DNA from: Mesotaenium endlicherianum
Taxonomy: Eukaryota > Streptophyta > Zygnematophyceae > Zygnematales > Mesotaeniaceae
Length of the DNA stretch: 64,000 nt
Direction of reading: 5' to 3'
Assembly (NCBI GenBank): GCA_009602735.1
Contig: WELA01005138.1
Span: forward strand, 18,924 to 82,923
Shown here: positions 25,411-37,423 of the stretch, piece by piece
Layout of the letters: each line of letters opens with the position of its first letter
Position numbering within the stretch: the stretch's first letter is position 1
Translations under genes and position numbers: made by a program
The notes under the pieces: model-generated
Told to the model about the DNA's origin: nothing
The model's database searches: none
Seen by the model: only the letters and a program-made list of their open reading frames with translations

Positions 25411-26666
25411 TAGAACAGAAGCGTCTTACTTCCACACAGGCTTTCGCCCAAGTTGAGGGTTTACAAAATGAACAAGTTTGTAGTTTGCAAAAATCACGTC
25501 TAAGCAGCTTAACAGGCAATGCCAGATTCAGAGAAAATCGCCCTTCAAGGCTTTTGCTTAACTTTCACAAAGTCACAGCTTACAAAACTCTGAAATTTCA
25601 CATCTATGCTGGCTTGGTCTGAGCTCTTCGCTCAACACCGCGCCTTAACAATTCTTTACTGCTTGGCTGGGCTCACTCAGTTCTTCACTGAGAGCTTTAC
25701 TTATTAATACTACTCTTGCTATCATCAATTCGACAATTGAGACTTTTGAGAACTTGGAAACTAACACAGCACTCACCATTTTAAGTGACTTTCGCACGCT
25801 TGTGGTGTTTGACCCAAATCTGTGCTAATCCCCTGACAGATTCTATTTTGCAACTCTCTTACTTTCTACCAGCGAGATCTCCTCTTGGAAACTCTTGAGG
25901 TCTAACCTTTCTATGATACACTGAGAAGAAATCTTCCAGCGTCGGCAGAAGCGTGGCGTCTCGGATCTTCTGTGGCCTTGGGAACTCCTTCTTCTTCGCG
26001 CTCCTTCTTCTCTTTTCCTTCTGTACTTGTGTTCTTGACAATGATGCAAGCAAGAATGAGGCAGCTTCAGGCAGGACTCGTGCCTCTCGCAGGCACCACA
26101 CATTATTCTCTCTCGAGAATGCCAGTGCTTAGTCACAGCGCCTAGCTTGCATGCCGTCCTTACCTAGCAGCCCTCAACCAGCTTTAGAAGTTGTCACTCA
26201 GCATGCACGCACGCTTTGTGACTGTCGCGCGTGACTGCTTAGCCTTTCAGCTGGCAATCACGCCTATGTGGCTGGCGGATGGCAGCGTTTGAGATGAACG
26301 CTCAAGCCGTGACTAGTCACTCGAGGGTCTTGCCCGAGGTGGCACAGAACACCTCTGCAACATCCCTGCTGTACTTGGCTTAGATAGCCAATTGATCAAT
26401 ACCTTACTTGGCACTTGTTGGGCTAGCTCATTGCTGGTTCCAGGCCCCTAGCCTTTTGGCTGACTACTTCGTCCAAGTTCGCATCCATCCCTGGATGTAG
26501 GGTTTGGCGTGTCGTGACCACTTTGACAGTGATAACAACTTTGACATAATCGCTGACTGAGATAACTCAGTTCTTTGGTCAGTGGGTCAACGCTGACTTT
26601 CCGTACCTAGGCGGCCGTGACTTGCGCTGCACGTGCGGCACCGTCAAGTGGATAGCAGTTGCAACA
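25411..26666 (-). repeat. Terminal repeat A of element 1
   Basis: About 1.26 kb, matching 14275-15510 in inverted orientation. Starts TGTTGCAACTG at its outer end. A more diverged fragment of the same repeat is at about 39190-39440. Confidence 0.8.
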
Positions 26667-27342
26667 TTGGTGCAAACTGGACAGAAATACCCACATTCTG
26701 CCAATTTGGACTACAATACCACTTTTTTGTCCTGAACCCGTTTTGCTGCTTTCTCACTGTATTCGTTGCAGTGCGAGAAGCGTCGAGAATTTTAAGTTAT
26801 TTGGTGTACAAGTCGTGTGAACTATCTCTTCACACGAGTATCTTTTGACAATCTCTTTCAAGCAAAAGAGAAAATTGAACATGTGGCCATTACGAACAGC
26901 TAGTATATATTGCTTTCGAAATTTTAAATAGTTTTGCAAGCTTGAAGTTTTACAACTCTTCACCACAAACCCTAAACTTTATATAGTTTAGCATTACCTT
27001 CACAGGCCCAAATTTTTTCGGCCCTCTCCTCCAGTCCAACTTTCGGATATACCTGAAAAAATTTGTCTATAAAACCAAGATTCTCTCCTCGGAAACAGAA
27101 ATCCTACATTGCAGCAACAACTTTTTACTCTTGTGTCAAGTCTTACTTACACGAGTTTACAGACAAGACCTAGCTATAAGTGAAGGCTTTGTTCTCATTA
27201 TTATATGTCCTTAGGCGTTCGGGACGAAGAAGTAGTATTCTTGTCCAAATTGGCAGAATCTGGGTATTTCTGTCCAGTTTGCACCAATCAATGGTAAATC
27301 TAGAGTAGCGACGCAAATCGATGGTAGATATGTATTTTTCTC

Positions 27343-27840
27343 ATGAACATTCTGACAAGACAACCTTCCCCGGAAAACGTACTAATTGACGTGTTTTGAA
27401 TGTGATTCAACATGTTACACATCCCAAGTTCCACATTTCTAGGAATCGACAATGTCAATATTGCTTACTATTACAAATCTATAGTAACAAGGCGTCTACT
27501 TGCGGCGGCGTTGAAGAAGACAACGCACAAACAAGAATGTAGGCCAGCCAATACACTCAGACCAATTGGAATTGTCGTGACTTGTTAAAAAATGTAGATT
27601 TCATTGAAAGTAAAATCTAAGTTCAATATTGCATTTTAAGCATGAAAGAAAATTAGGCGGGTGTATAAACACTCGCCTACACATCGAGATTGCATTTTTG
27701 CAATCTCGAGAAGAGAGAATTGCCATAGCCTCCTCCTCTATTCTTCAATGTATAAGACATGCACTCTGCTGCACTTAGCACGCAATTGCAAATTGACAAG
27801 CAGAGTGCACATACAACATCGAGTCGCCAAAGTTCTTGTC
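27343..27840. other. AT-rich stretch with two tandem hairpins
   Basis: No gene seen. Two adjacent hairpins are clear: 27654-27679 (TAGGCGGGTGT against ACACTCGCCTA, 4-base loop) and 27684-27709 (TCGAGATTGC against GCAATCTCGA, 6-base loop). Confidence 0.6.
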
Positions 27841-28259
27841 AGCAACAATTAATTTTTCTATTGCTTTTCGTATCCAGCCTCATGGCTGATAGTCAAGCTT
27901 TTGCTACGGAGCTTTTTCAGGCGCTGTCCCCTGCTGGCGCTTTGAATCCTGAGCAGCGTCAGCAGGAAGAGACCAGACGCCTAGCAATGAAGAATAGGGG
28001 AATTACAACCCAAGAGACAGATGGCTCTCGGGATGCTAGCGGCCTCTCGGATGAGGCTCTAGCTGCTCTCACTGAGCGAGTTAGGTCAGCAATTGAGCGT
28101 GACTTAGAGAAGAAGAGAGCAGCAAATGAGGCACATTCTTCCAAGAATCCTCAGACAGCTAGTCAAAATAGAGCAATTGCATCAGTTCATGATGACAGTG
28201 ATGCAGAATGTCGTGCGGTAGGAGGCCGGGTGCGTATCATCAACACAAGCAATGCATAA

Positions 28260-29398
28260 TATGCAAGCAGGCTTTGCTGCAATTAAGTCTATAATACATG
28301 TGGCTTTATAGCCAAACGATAGTCAAGCGTCGAATGTTTTAATTAAGAGTGTGTACTCTCCAGAGTGAGCACCTCAAGACTGTAATCTGGTAGGAAAACA
28401 ATTAATAAAGTCTGGCCCAAAAGATCACTGGAAGCACATCATGATCTTCAAGAGTAGTCCTATGGCAGGGGGTATAAGCTGTGACTTTGCTCACCACTTG
28501 TGAAGTTCTTCTAGTGACTGGAAGCCAGCAAGGCTTGCTCTTCACAAGAGAGAGACTAAGTGGTCCTGAAAACACAAGAGATAAAAGTGTAAGCTTTACT
28601 GATATTCTCTGTGACTTACAACTGGCATAATGGGACTTCTAAAAAGATGTTCCTCTAGGGACATCTCTAGCACTTATACTCCTGAAAACCCGGCGTCGTA
28701 TGCGGCGGATCCAATGCATGTAGTCACTCTAGGAGGCTCTCCTATGTCCACTAATGTGTACAAGACATGTACTAGCACTCCTATAGCCTAAGCATAACTC
28801 AAACCAATCAAAGCAAAGCACGTAGAATATGCTAAGTGTCTCTCATTGGTGGAGCTTACCTTGGGTAGTTCTACCTAGATAGCGCCTCAAAAGTGAATTT
28901 GAAACTTGAGGAAGCTTCCTCGAGGAGTGGGTGAGGCAGTCACCAAGTTATAGCCTCAATGATGCACTTATACTATGGAAATGCAAGACTTATGTAGTCT
29001 AAAGGGCTCGCGGATTTGTGCGCACAAAGCTAGGGGTCCTTGGGGTCACGAATAGTCAACATTGTCACCTTTGGGTGCATTGAGTCACAAGTTGGCCATT
29101 TGGTGTGGTTCCGCTAAGTGCTGAAAGGAGTGCGGACTAGATCGCGTCTATCTCGCTCGATAATTAACCAGATGACGCGAAACCGGTGCCATTCGGAAAA
29201 TGCTTCGACGCGCTACACTTTGGTGACTTGGAAATTTGGAGAAGGTCAACATATGGATGCGTAAAGTCAATGCAAAGTTGGTCTTCCTAGGTTGATGGTT
29301 CACACACGTGAAGCTTGGTTTTGTACGTCAACCTCGACTTAATAAATCATGACAAGAACACAGCACAATAAAAGAAGAAGAAAGTAGAAATTGACATC
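28260..29398. other. Non-coding stretch inside the DIRS-like region
   Basis: About 1.1 kb without coding signal between two gag-like pieces. ACAAG occurs at both edges (near 28249 and 29352), which may be a target duplication of an inserted element, but no clear LTR ends or TIRs were found. Confidence 0.35.
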
Positions 29399-30967
29399 TT
29401 CACCAGGGAGTTGAAGCGTCTTAAGCAGGCACAAGAGTCTGCAACCATGAGTACCCTACCAGAGGGGAATAAGGTTCAGATGAAAAGCTGCAAAGACTTC
29501 ATGGAAATCTTTTACGGCCTGAAGACTGCCCTTGAAGAGGAAGACCTAGCAGCAGCAGACAAGCTCGTCGATGAAGGTATTTCTACTGTTGCTTACAGGG
29601 TGAGCCAGATCCTGATTGCTCACAATCATGGCTGACCTATTTTGAATGAAGTCTTGGAAGAGCATGCAAATAAAGAAAGGGTGTGCGGGTTAGTCCTAGA
29701 AAAGAAATGTCAATTGAAGTTTGAAAGGGCTAAGAAGGTGACCGAGAAGGCACCTGAAGCCAAGAATGCGAAAGCTTAGCAAGTAAGAAGGGTCAGGGCT
29801 CTACATATGTCAAGCCTACCTGCTATCTCTGTGGAGTAGATGGTCATATTTCTACATACTGTCCAAATAAGCTAGCATTGATGCAGCAGCAGTCTCAGCA
29901 AAAATCTCAGTCTTTGCCTGCAGCAGGACTTGCTAATTTCTAGACCCAGTCTTAGGAAGAATTAGATGCATGCAAAAGGAGATTAAGACTTAGCAGAAAT
30001 CGTGCAAGTCTTCAAGCAAAATGCCATTAATTTTGAAGTGAAGGCTCTGAAGCCTGAGGATGGCTGAGAAATAGAAAAGCTAAGAAGCTGAATTGTTGGA
30101 AAGAAAGTTTCCTCCTTTATAATTTTCTTCATTTTTAGCAAACATGCATAGGTACCTGTGTGCTTTGCTTAGTGGTAGCAGATGAAATTGCATGGGATAT
30201 GCTACTTTGAAAATTAGCTACAATATTTCATCTGCATTTTGCTATGATGAAATGAGCATGAGAAAGCTGCTAGAAATATGTCCAAGTTATTGCTATCTCC
30301 AAGGAGATAATTTTGGATGACGGGAAAGTGTACAAGTACACTCTCAATGGAAGGAAAACAGCACAAGTGCTGATGATAAGAGAAAGAATCTCTCTCTTTC
30401 TGTCCATTCTTGGCCATGGCAGAGAGGATGGGGGAGGGGTGCTGGGATGACAGCACAGGTGAAGAAGCAGAGGAAGAAGGAGATTGGCTAGCTATCATGC
30501 TGGGAAGAAAAAGAGAATTTCAGAAAGAAACTGGAGTTGAAGCTTCATCCAACCAAGAGGTCCTCCTTGACATGCACAGAAGGTCAGCAAAACACATTGT
30601 GTTTTGGAGAGAGTGGTGTCACCGCAGATTTGTGCTTGCTGTGATTACCAGAGGGTACAAATTGGAATGGAAGGACAAGAATGTCCCTGCTCCCCCTCTT
30701 CTCAAACCAAACCATAAGGGAGTGTTCAAACATTTGGAGTTCACCAGGGGAGCTATACAAGAACCGTTCCAAACAAATTCAGCCATAGAGTGGAAAGGAA
30801 AGAGGCCTTCTAGATGTGTTAGCCCCATGGGTGTAGCTGAAGGGAGAAAACGAAGATTGATTTTGGTCCTAAGATAAGTCAACAAATGGCTTAAAAGGGT
30901 GAAGTTTGAGCATGAAGGACTAGATAAGCTGGCAGATGTGATTAGACAGGGAGACTCCTTATTCAGC

Positions 30968-31708
30968 TGTAAGGTCATAGGTTTACAAAGTGCATTTTTG
31001 AGTTTCTTGAAAGTATATTATCATTGCATAGTAGTGTAGAGTGCATTTTTGTGGTCATTTTAATAAAAGTTCATCGAATTTGGTCAAGTATTGAGAGAGT
31101 TATGGATTTCCAAAGTTTAATTGGTTTTAAGGTCGGTTGACGACCGTCCTTAATTTGCGGTGAGCGCAACCGTCGGATTGACCGACAGCGTCGAGCGATT
31201 TGGCCCGTTAGAGTGAAATCGAACCTTCACGTAAGTTCGGCTGACGCGGAGTGCCGACTAGGTCAATTCACCTAGAAGTTTCGATTTAGCCTAGCGCGCC
31301 TAAGATAGAATATTCTAGTAATGTCGATGCATGTATGTGGACGTCAAATCGACCCGACACGTCAGATGAGATTGATTTGGCCTACTCACGAATATTCTGG
31401 GAGAGACAATTTGACGAACATTTAGGACATTTCGTAGCTCCCGTCTAGAGAGGACTTAGGTTAGAAAACTATAAATAGGCATAACTACTTCATTTCTTAT
31501 CAGTTTTTACTTCTATAAATTTCTACGGGTTTGTAATGACAAGGCCTTTCATCCTACATCATTTGTGAGCAGTTTCTTGTTACTCAAAATGATGACTAAT
31601 TTTCCTAAGCTTTCTTAGTGATATGCCACTGCGCTCTTTAGTATGATTGCAACTAGTACCTTTCCTCGTGAATTACTACGCTTCCACTAGGGCACTCTGC
31701 CCCTTTCA
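30968..31708 (+). mobile_element. Solo LTR (Ty3 chromovirus family) in the DIRS-like RT
   Basis: A 741-base TG...CA LTR with a perfect 5-bp target duplication TCAGC (30963-30967 and 31709-31713). It is the same family as the 3' LTR at 35973-36711 but an independent insertion, because it carries its own target duplication and the DIRS-like coding resumes directly after it. Confidence 0.88.
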
Positions 31709-32865
31709 TCAGCATTGATTTGAAGTCCGGGTACCATCATATTCCCATACACCCCAATTTTTAGGAATTCCTTGGCTTCCAGTTAGAGGGAAAGTACTAT
31801 ATTTTTGCTACCCTACCTTTTGGGTTATCTTCAGTACCACTAGTGTTCACCGGAGTAATGGGAGAGATAGTGGGAAAGTGGAGGAGGGAAGGAATCAGAA
31901 TCATCCCTTATCTGGATGAGTTTTTGATAGCTTTCAAGAATCCAGGGAGCACCCGCAGGCCATAGACAAAGTCTTAGAAGATCTGAGCAAAGCTGACATA
32001 GAGGTGAATATGAAAATAGCTCAATTCAAGCTTACAAGAGTGATAAAATTCTCAGGGGTCCTTTTGGATACTAGAAACCTTTGGGTCTACATTGACAGAG
32101 AGAGCGCTAAGCACGAGTGGACAAGGCCCAGTACCTATGGAGTTGGGACTTGTGCTGTACCAGCGCAGGCAGCAGAATTTCAAGCCGAGAGGACCGTGCT
32201 ATATTTGTGGCAAGCTTGGACATCTGGCTCAAGACTGTCATGTGAAGGCGAAGCAACCTCAACAGCAGGAAAAAGGAAAACGCCAGTAAGTCGTTCTGGG
32301 GTGTCTACTGACGTGAAGACGAGAACTCTTAAGGAGGTTATCCCCAGGAGCCTGCCGAGAAGCGAAAGACGAGATGTTAACAAGCCTATCATCGTGGAAG
32401 GAGTGGTCGACGGCAACAAGGCGAAGTGTATGGTCGACAGTGGCGCAAGTGCAAATTTTGTGCACAAGAAGCTGGTGAAAGAGTGGTGAATCCCTGTGCA
32501 GAAGAATTATAAGCCGAAGGAGGCAATTTTGGCGAATGGGCAGAGACTCAAGTGTGGTGCACCTACGGGAGCTATTCACGTGGAAGTAGCGGGGCACCGG
32601 AGTACTAAAGTTATGGAGCAGGCAGAGTTAGGTCACCATGAGGTGATATTGGGCCGACCATGGCTCAGAAAAGCAAAGCCAACCCTCAAGTGCATTGGAG
32701 TATAGGACAAGTGAAGGTCCAAGGGCGTGATGGTCGAATGGAGACAGCGAAACAGGTGGAGGTAGATACGACCACAAGTAACTGTCTTCTGTCGAGCCTG
32801 CAAGTTAAGAAGCTATGCAGACGAATCAGGTGAAGGAGATGTACCTTGTTTCGGTGGCCCTGGCC

Positions 32866-33306
32866 AGGTCATCAGATGGAGCAAGCGTGAATCCTAACAG
32901 CCTGGGCGAATGTACATCGCCGGAGGAGCAAGTAGTGGTGTCTGATCCCCTTGCTCAGAAGGAGCAGAGCCCAACTGCTCAAGAGAAGAAGCTTGCTGAG
33001 ATGCCTGCCCACAGGTCATCAGATGGAGCAAGCGTGAATCCTAACAGCCTGGGCGAATGTACATCGCCGGAGGAGCAAGTAGTGGTGTCTGATCCCCTGG
33101 CTCAGAAGGAGCAGAGCCCAACTGCTCAAGAGAAGAAGCTTGCTGAGATGCCTGCCCACAGGTCATCAGATGGAGCAAGCGTGAATCCTAACAGCCTGGG
33201 CGAATGTACATCGCCGGAGGAGCAAGTAGTGGTGTCTGATCCCCTGGCTCAGAAGGAGTAGAGCCCAATTGCTCAAGAGAAGAAGCTTGCTGAGATGCCT
33301 GCCCAA
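32866..33306 (+). repeat. Three tandem 147-base in-frame repeats
   Basis: Units start at 32866, 33013 and 33160 and are nearly identical. Each is 49 codons (RSSDGASVNPNSLGECTSPE and onward, ending KLAEMPAH). They lie between protease and reverse transcriptase of the partial chromovirus and keep the reading phase. Confidence 0.95.
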
Positions 33307-35985
33307 ATTAAGGCGATGTTGGAGGAGTTCAAGTGCGTGTTTGTGCTACCTGCACGATTACCTCCAAAAAGAGCTATGGAGCACAAGATTGAGTTGGAAC
33401 CAGGGAGCAAGCCACCAGTGAGACCCGCCTATTGTCAATCGTTTGCGGAGTTGGACGAGTTGAAGAAGCAGCTGACAGAGTTGTCGGAGAAGGGATTAAT
33501 CCGACCCAGCGAGTCTCTATTTGCAGCGCCAGTCTTATTTGTGAAGAAGAAGGATGGGACTATGAGGATGTGTGTCGACTACCGGGCTCTCAACAAGGTC
33601 ACCATCAAGAACAGGTACCCACTGCCACGAGTGGACGAGTTGATTGACAGGCTTGTCGGGGTGAAGTATTTCTCGAAGATTGATTTGAGGAGTGGCTATC
33701 ATCAGGTACGAATTGCAGGAGGAGATGTTCAAAAGACTGCTTTGAGGACTCGCTATGGTTTATTCGAGTTCACAGTCATGCCTTTTGGGTTGACTAATGC
33801 ACCTGCTACATTTATGGGACTCATGACTAGTATCTTCAGACTCTATTTGGACCACTTTGTGGTGGTATTTTTGGACGACATCCTGATCTATTTGAAGACC
33901 TTGGAAGAGCATGTGGAGCATCTGAGGAAGGTATTGGAGGTCTTGAGAGATCAGAAGTTATATGGGAAGTTGAGCAAGTGCGACTTCTGTCTCAAGGAGG
34001 TTGAGTTTCTAGGGCACATAGTGGGAGCTGAAGGAGTCAAGGTGGAGCAGAAGAAGGTGCAAGCAGTCAGAGATTGGCCGGTACCTGCTGACATTCATCA
34101 ACTTAGGAGTTCCCTTGGCATGGCAAATTATTATCGACGTTTCATTGAAGAATTTGCCAAGGTGTGTGCACCGCTCACGGACATGTTAAAGAAGGTGAAG
34201 AAGTGGCTATGGGGTGATAAGGAGCAGCAAGCTTTTGAGAAGATTAAGAAGATGTTGACACAGGCACCTGTGTTGGCAATCGCCAGTCCAGAAATTCCTT
34301 TCAACATCATCACGGACGCATCAAATTTCTTCTCCAAGACCAGGGAAAAGGATTGCAACCTATGGCATATGAGAGCAGGAAGTTGAGTCCTGCTGGGCAA
34401 AACTATGCAGCACACGAGCGGGAGATGTTGGCTATTATCCAGGCTTTGAGGATTTGGCGATGTTATGGGAACGGAAGGAAGGTGTTTATCAAGACCGACC
34501 ACAAGAGCTTGGAGAAGTTCATGACACAGCCAACGTTGACATCAAGACAGGCAAGGTGGATCCAATGGAGTTTCTGCAACAGTTCGACCACAAGATTGAG
34601 TACTTACCTGGGAAGATCAACCCTGCAGACGCTTTATCCAGGAGGTGTGACCTTGCAGCTGCTACTTGCGGAGCATCATGATTGCTTATATGCTTGACAC
34701 TTTGGAAGCGAGAAGACGGCATGCGTGCTGAAGCGGGAGTACTATTGGAGAAATATGGACAAGGACATCGAGGACTGGATCAGGAGTTGTGATGCGTGCC
34801 AGAGAAACAAGACACCAAATCAAAAGAAGGGAGGTACATTGCAGCCCCTGCCTATTCCAGAGTAACCTTGGGAGCAGATTGCTATGGACTTCATCACATC
34901 GTTACCTGTGAGTGGTCAAGGGCACGATGCAATATGGGTTGTGTTTGACAGACTCAGCAAGATGGCTCACTTCATTCCCATGAAGAAGACTTCTACGGCA
35001 GCATATGTGGCACGGCTATTCTTTGATCATATTTTCAGGCTACATGGGTTGCCGAAGGTAATTGTTTCAGACCGGGATCCAAGGTTTACTAGCAACATTT
35101 GGCGATCATTGTTTACTTTGATGGAGACCAAGTTGAGTATGAGCACTTCCTATCATCCTCAGACAGACAGGCAGAGTGAGAGACTCAACAGAACTCTGCA
35201 AAAGGTGCTCAGGAGTTTCACTATGGAGGACCCTTCAGAGTGGGACAAGAAGGCTGCCAGGATTGGAGTTTGCCTACAACAACAGCATGCAGGGATCCAC
35301 CAAGCAGTCACCATTCGCTATGGTTTATGGGCGAGAAGTATATCATCCAGGGAACATCTTGTTGGAGAAGGCCAAGGAGACTCAGGTTCCTACTACACAA
35401 GCTTTTATGGAGCAGATGGCCAACACTTGGGATATGGCGAAGACGTGTATTCGGAAGGCACAGGAAGAGCAGGTCAAGCATGCTAACAAGCACAGGAGGG
35501 AAGTGACATTCCATGTGGGCGACAAAGTACTCTTGTCCACAGAGAATCTATCTTTCACAGGCAAGAGGAAACTGCGGGCACGGTTCACAGGTCCCTTTGT
35601 AGTGCTCAAGCAGGTTAATCCAGTGACGTACAAGTTGGAACTTCCTTAAAGCTGGCGTATCCATGATGTGTTCCATGTCAATTGTTTGCGGCCAAACGTT
35701 GACCCGAATGAAGGACATCCAGGACGACTACCTACACCGCCACCACCGGTCGAGATCGATGATGTTTTGGAGTATGAAGTGGAGGCGATTGTCAATGACC
35801 GACGAGTCAAGCGAGGTCAACGACTTGTGCAAGAGTATCTGGTCAAGTGGAAAGGCTATCATGCGGACGACAACACTTGGGAGCCGGAGGCCAACTTGAC
35901 TCATTGTAAGAGTAAGTTGAGACGTTATCTGCAGAATGCGTCGAGGACGTCGCATGTTGAGGAGGGGGATGATGTAAGGTCATAG
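33295..35985 (+). pseudogene. RT, RNase H, integrase and chromodomain of the partial chromovirus
   Basis: RT with [35 protein letters not shown] and [10 protein letters not shown]; an RNase H region near 34320-34680; integrase core with MDFITSLPVSG and SDRDPRFTS near 34880-35110; and a chromodomain near 35765-35945 ([12 protein letters not shown], then [21 protein letters not shown]). The chromodomain places it in the chromovirus lineage. Confidence 0.85.
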
Positions 35986-36707
35986 GTTTAAAAAGTGCAT
36001 TTTTGAGTTTCATGAAGTATCTTTTGATTGCATAGTAGTGTAGAGTGCATTTTTGTGGTTATTTTGATATAAAGTTTATCAAATTTGGTCAAGTATTAAG
36101 AGAGTTCTGAATTTTCGAAGTTTAATTAGTTTTGAGGTTGGTTGACGACTGTCCTTAATTCTCAATGAGCGCGACCGTCGGTTTGACCGACAGCGTCGAG
36201 CAATCTGGCCCGTTAGAGTGAATTCAAACCTTCACGTAAGTTCGGCTGACGCGGAGTGCCGACTAGGTCGATTTACCTAGAAGTTTCAATTTAGCTTAGC
36301 GCGTCTAAGATAGAATATTCTAGTAATGTCGATGCATGTATGTGGACGACAATTCGGCTCGACACGTCAAACGAGATTGATCTGGCTTACTCACAAATAT
36401 TCTGGAAGGGACGATTTGAGGAACACTTTGGAAACTCCGTAGCTTCCTCCTAAGGAGGGGCACTTTGGCAGAAAATTATATAGGCATAACTTCTTTCTTT
36501 CTTATCAATTTTAACTTCTGTAAATTTCCACGGGTTTGTAATGACAAGGCCTTTCATCCTACATCATTTGTGAGCACTTTCTTGCTACTCAAAATGTTGA
36601 GTAATTTTCTAAGCTTTCTTAATGATATCCGCTGCACTCTTCAGTATGATTGCAACTAGTTCCTTTCCTCGTGAGTTACTACGCATCCACTAGGGCACTC
36701 TGCCCCT

Positions 36708-36711
<4 letters not shown>
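35973..36711 (+). repeat. 3' LTR of the partial chromovirus
   Basis: 739 bases, TG...CA, closely matching the solo LTR at 30968-31708. A CT microsatellite follows immediately. Confidence 0.9.
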
Positions 36712-36763
<52 letters not shown>

Positions 36764-37287
36764 NNNNNNNNNNNNNNNNNNNNNNNNNNNNNNNNNNNNN
36801 NNNNNNNNNNNNNNNNNNNNNNNNNNNNNNNNNNNNNNNNNNNNNNNNNNNNNNNNNNNNNNNNNNNNNNNNNNNNNNNNNNNNNNNNNNNNNNNNNNNN
36901 NNNNNNNNNNNNNNNNNNNNNNNNNNNNNNNNNNNNNNNNNNNNNNNNNNNNNNNNNNNNNNNNNNNNNNNNNNNNNNNNNNNNNNNNNNNNNNNNNNNN
37001 NNNNNNNNNNNNNNNNNNNNNNNNNNNNNNNNNNNNNNNNNNNNNNNNNNNNNNNNNNNNNNNNNNNNNNNNNNNNNNNNNNNNNNNNNNNNNNNNNNNN
37101 NNNNNNNNNNNNNNNNNNNNNNNNNNNNNNNNNNNNNNNNNNNNNNNNNNNNNNNNNNNNNNNNNNNNNNNNNNNNNNNNNNNNNNNNNNNNNNNNNNNN
37201 NNNNNNNNNNNNNNNNNNNNNNNNNNNNNNNNNNNNNNNNNNNNNNNNNNNNNNNNNNNNNNNNNNNNNNNNNNNNNNNNNNNNNNN

Positions 37288-37324
<37 letters not shown>

Positions 37325-37362
37325 TCTCCCTCTCCCCCTCTCTCTCTCTCCTCTCTCCCTCT
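36712..37362. repeat. CT microsatellite with a 524-base gap of N
   Basis: (CT)n at 36712-36763, N at 36764-37287, then CT-rich sequence to about 37362. The gap is an unresolved assembly of the microsatellite; long open frames through it are artefacts. Confidence 0.97.
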
Positions 37363-37423
37363 CACACTGAAGCACACACACTTTCAGACACACGTCTGAC
37401 GACTAATTATTCGCTATTGAAAT

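Larger units (their letters stand above)
16749..26666 (-). mobile_element. Ty3-like retroelement fossil with methyltransferase and PHD finger (element 1)
   Basis: TG...CA ends with a 4-bp target duplication TTGG (16745-16748 and 26667-26670). Read on the minus strand it runs repeat A (25411-26666), gag with zinc knuckles, aspartic protease, C5-methyltransferase-like domain, a long acidic linker region, reverse transcriptase, RNase H, weak integrase traces, PHD finger, a purine tract, and repeat B (16749-17085). It belongs with Ty3 by its RT and RNase H. It is clearly broken, with roughly ten or more lesions. The arrangement A-interior-B is what recombination between B1 and B2 of an A1-interior-B1-A2-B2 element would leave. 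Confidence 0.75.
16690..27342. mobile_element. Long-TIR DNA element split by a retroelement
   Basis: Left arm 16690-16748 continues at 26667-26713. Its reverse complement is the right arm at about 27244-27342. The arms are about 100 bases and share TTTACCATCGAT subrepeats and a core starting TGGTGCAAACTGGACAG. Without the retroelement at 16749-26666 it would be about 735 bases with no transposase, so it is a MITE-like or foldback element. Its superfamily and target duplication could not be fixed. Confidence 0.65.
27882..32100 (+). mobile_element. DIRS-like retroelement remains
   Basis: Fossil pieces in order: an acidic ORF at 27882-28259 (MADSQAFATELFQAL...), a gag-like coiled piece at 29411-29635 with a zinc knuckle CYLCGVDGHISTYCP near 29830, and a reverse transcriptase in two parts (30410-30967 and 31709-32095) around an inserted solo LTR. 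The RT shows GRKRRLILVLR before, and DLKSGYHHIPIHP, LPFGLSSVPLVFTGVM and PYLDEFLIA after, the insertion; this wording is typical of DIRS/Ngaro RTs rather than Ty3. No tyrosine recombinase is seen. Clearly broken, with several lesions. Whether the 27882 ORF belongs to it is uncertain. Confidence 0.6.
32105..36711 (+). mobile_element. Partial Ty3 chromovirus with one LTR
   Basis: Fossil Ty3/gypsy element of the chromodomain class: gag zinc knuckle (CYICGKLGHLAQDC, near 32195), protease (MVDSGASANFV, near 32430), an in-frame tandem repeat, RT, RNase H, integrase, chromodomain and 3' LTR (35973-36711). No 5' LTR adjoins it; its left edge abuts DIRS-like sequence. Broken, with about five or more lesions. 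Confidence 0.82.

Noticed and set aside
14275-26666. 14275-15510 and 25411-26666 as the two LTRs of one element
   Set aside because: They are in opposite orientation and each has its own target duplication (CCTT and TTGG), so they belong to separate insertions.
32866-33306. CRISPR-like array
   Set aside because: Three 147-base tandem repeats without spacers, in a retroelement coding frame and a eukaryotic setting.
36650-37399. Long open frames of about 220-250 codons across the N gap
   Set aside because: They are only CT/GA repeat and N translated; no protein evidence.
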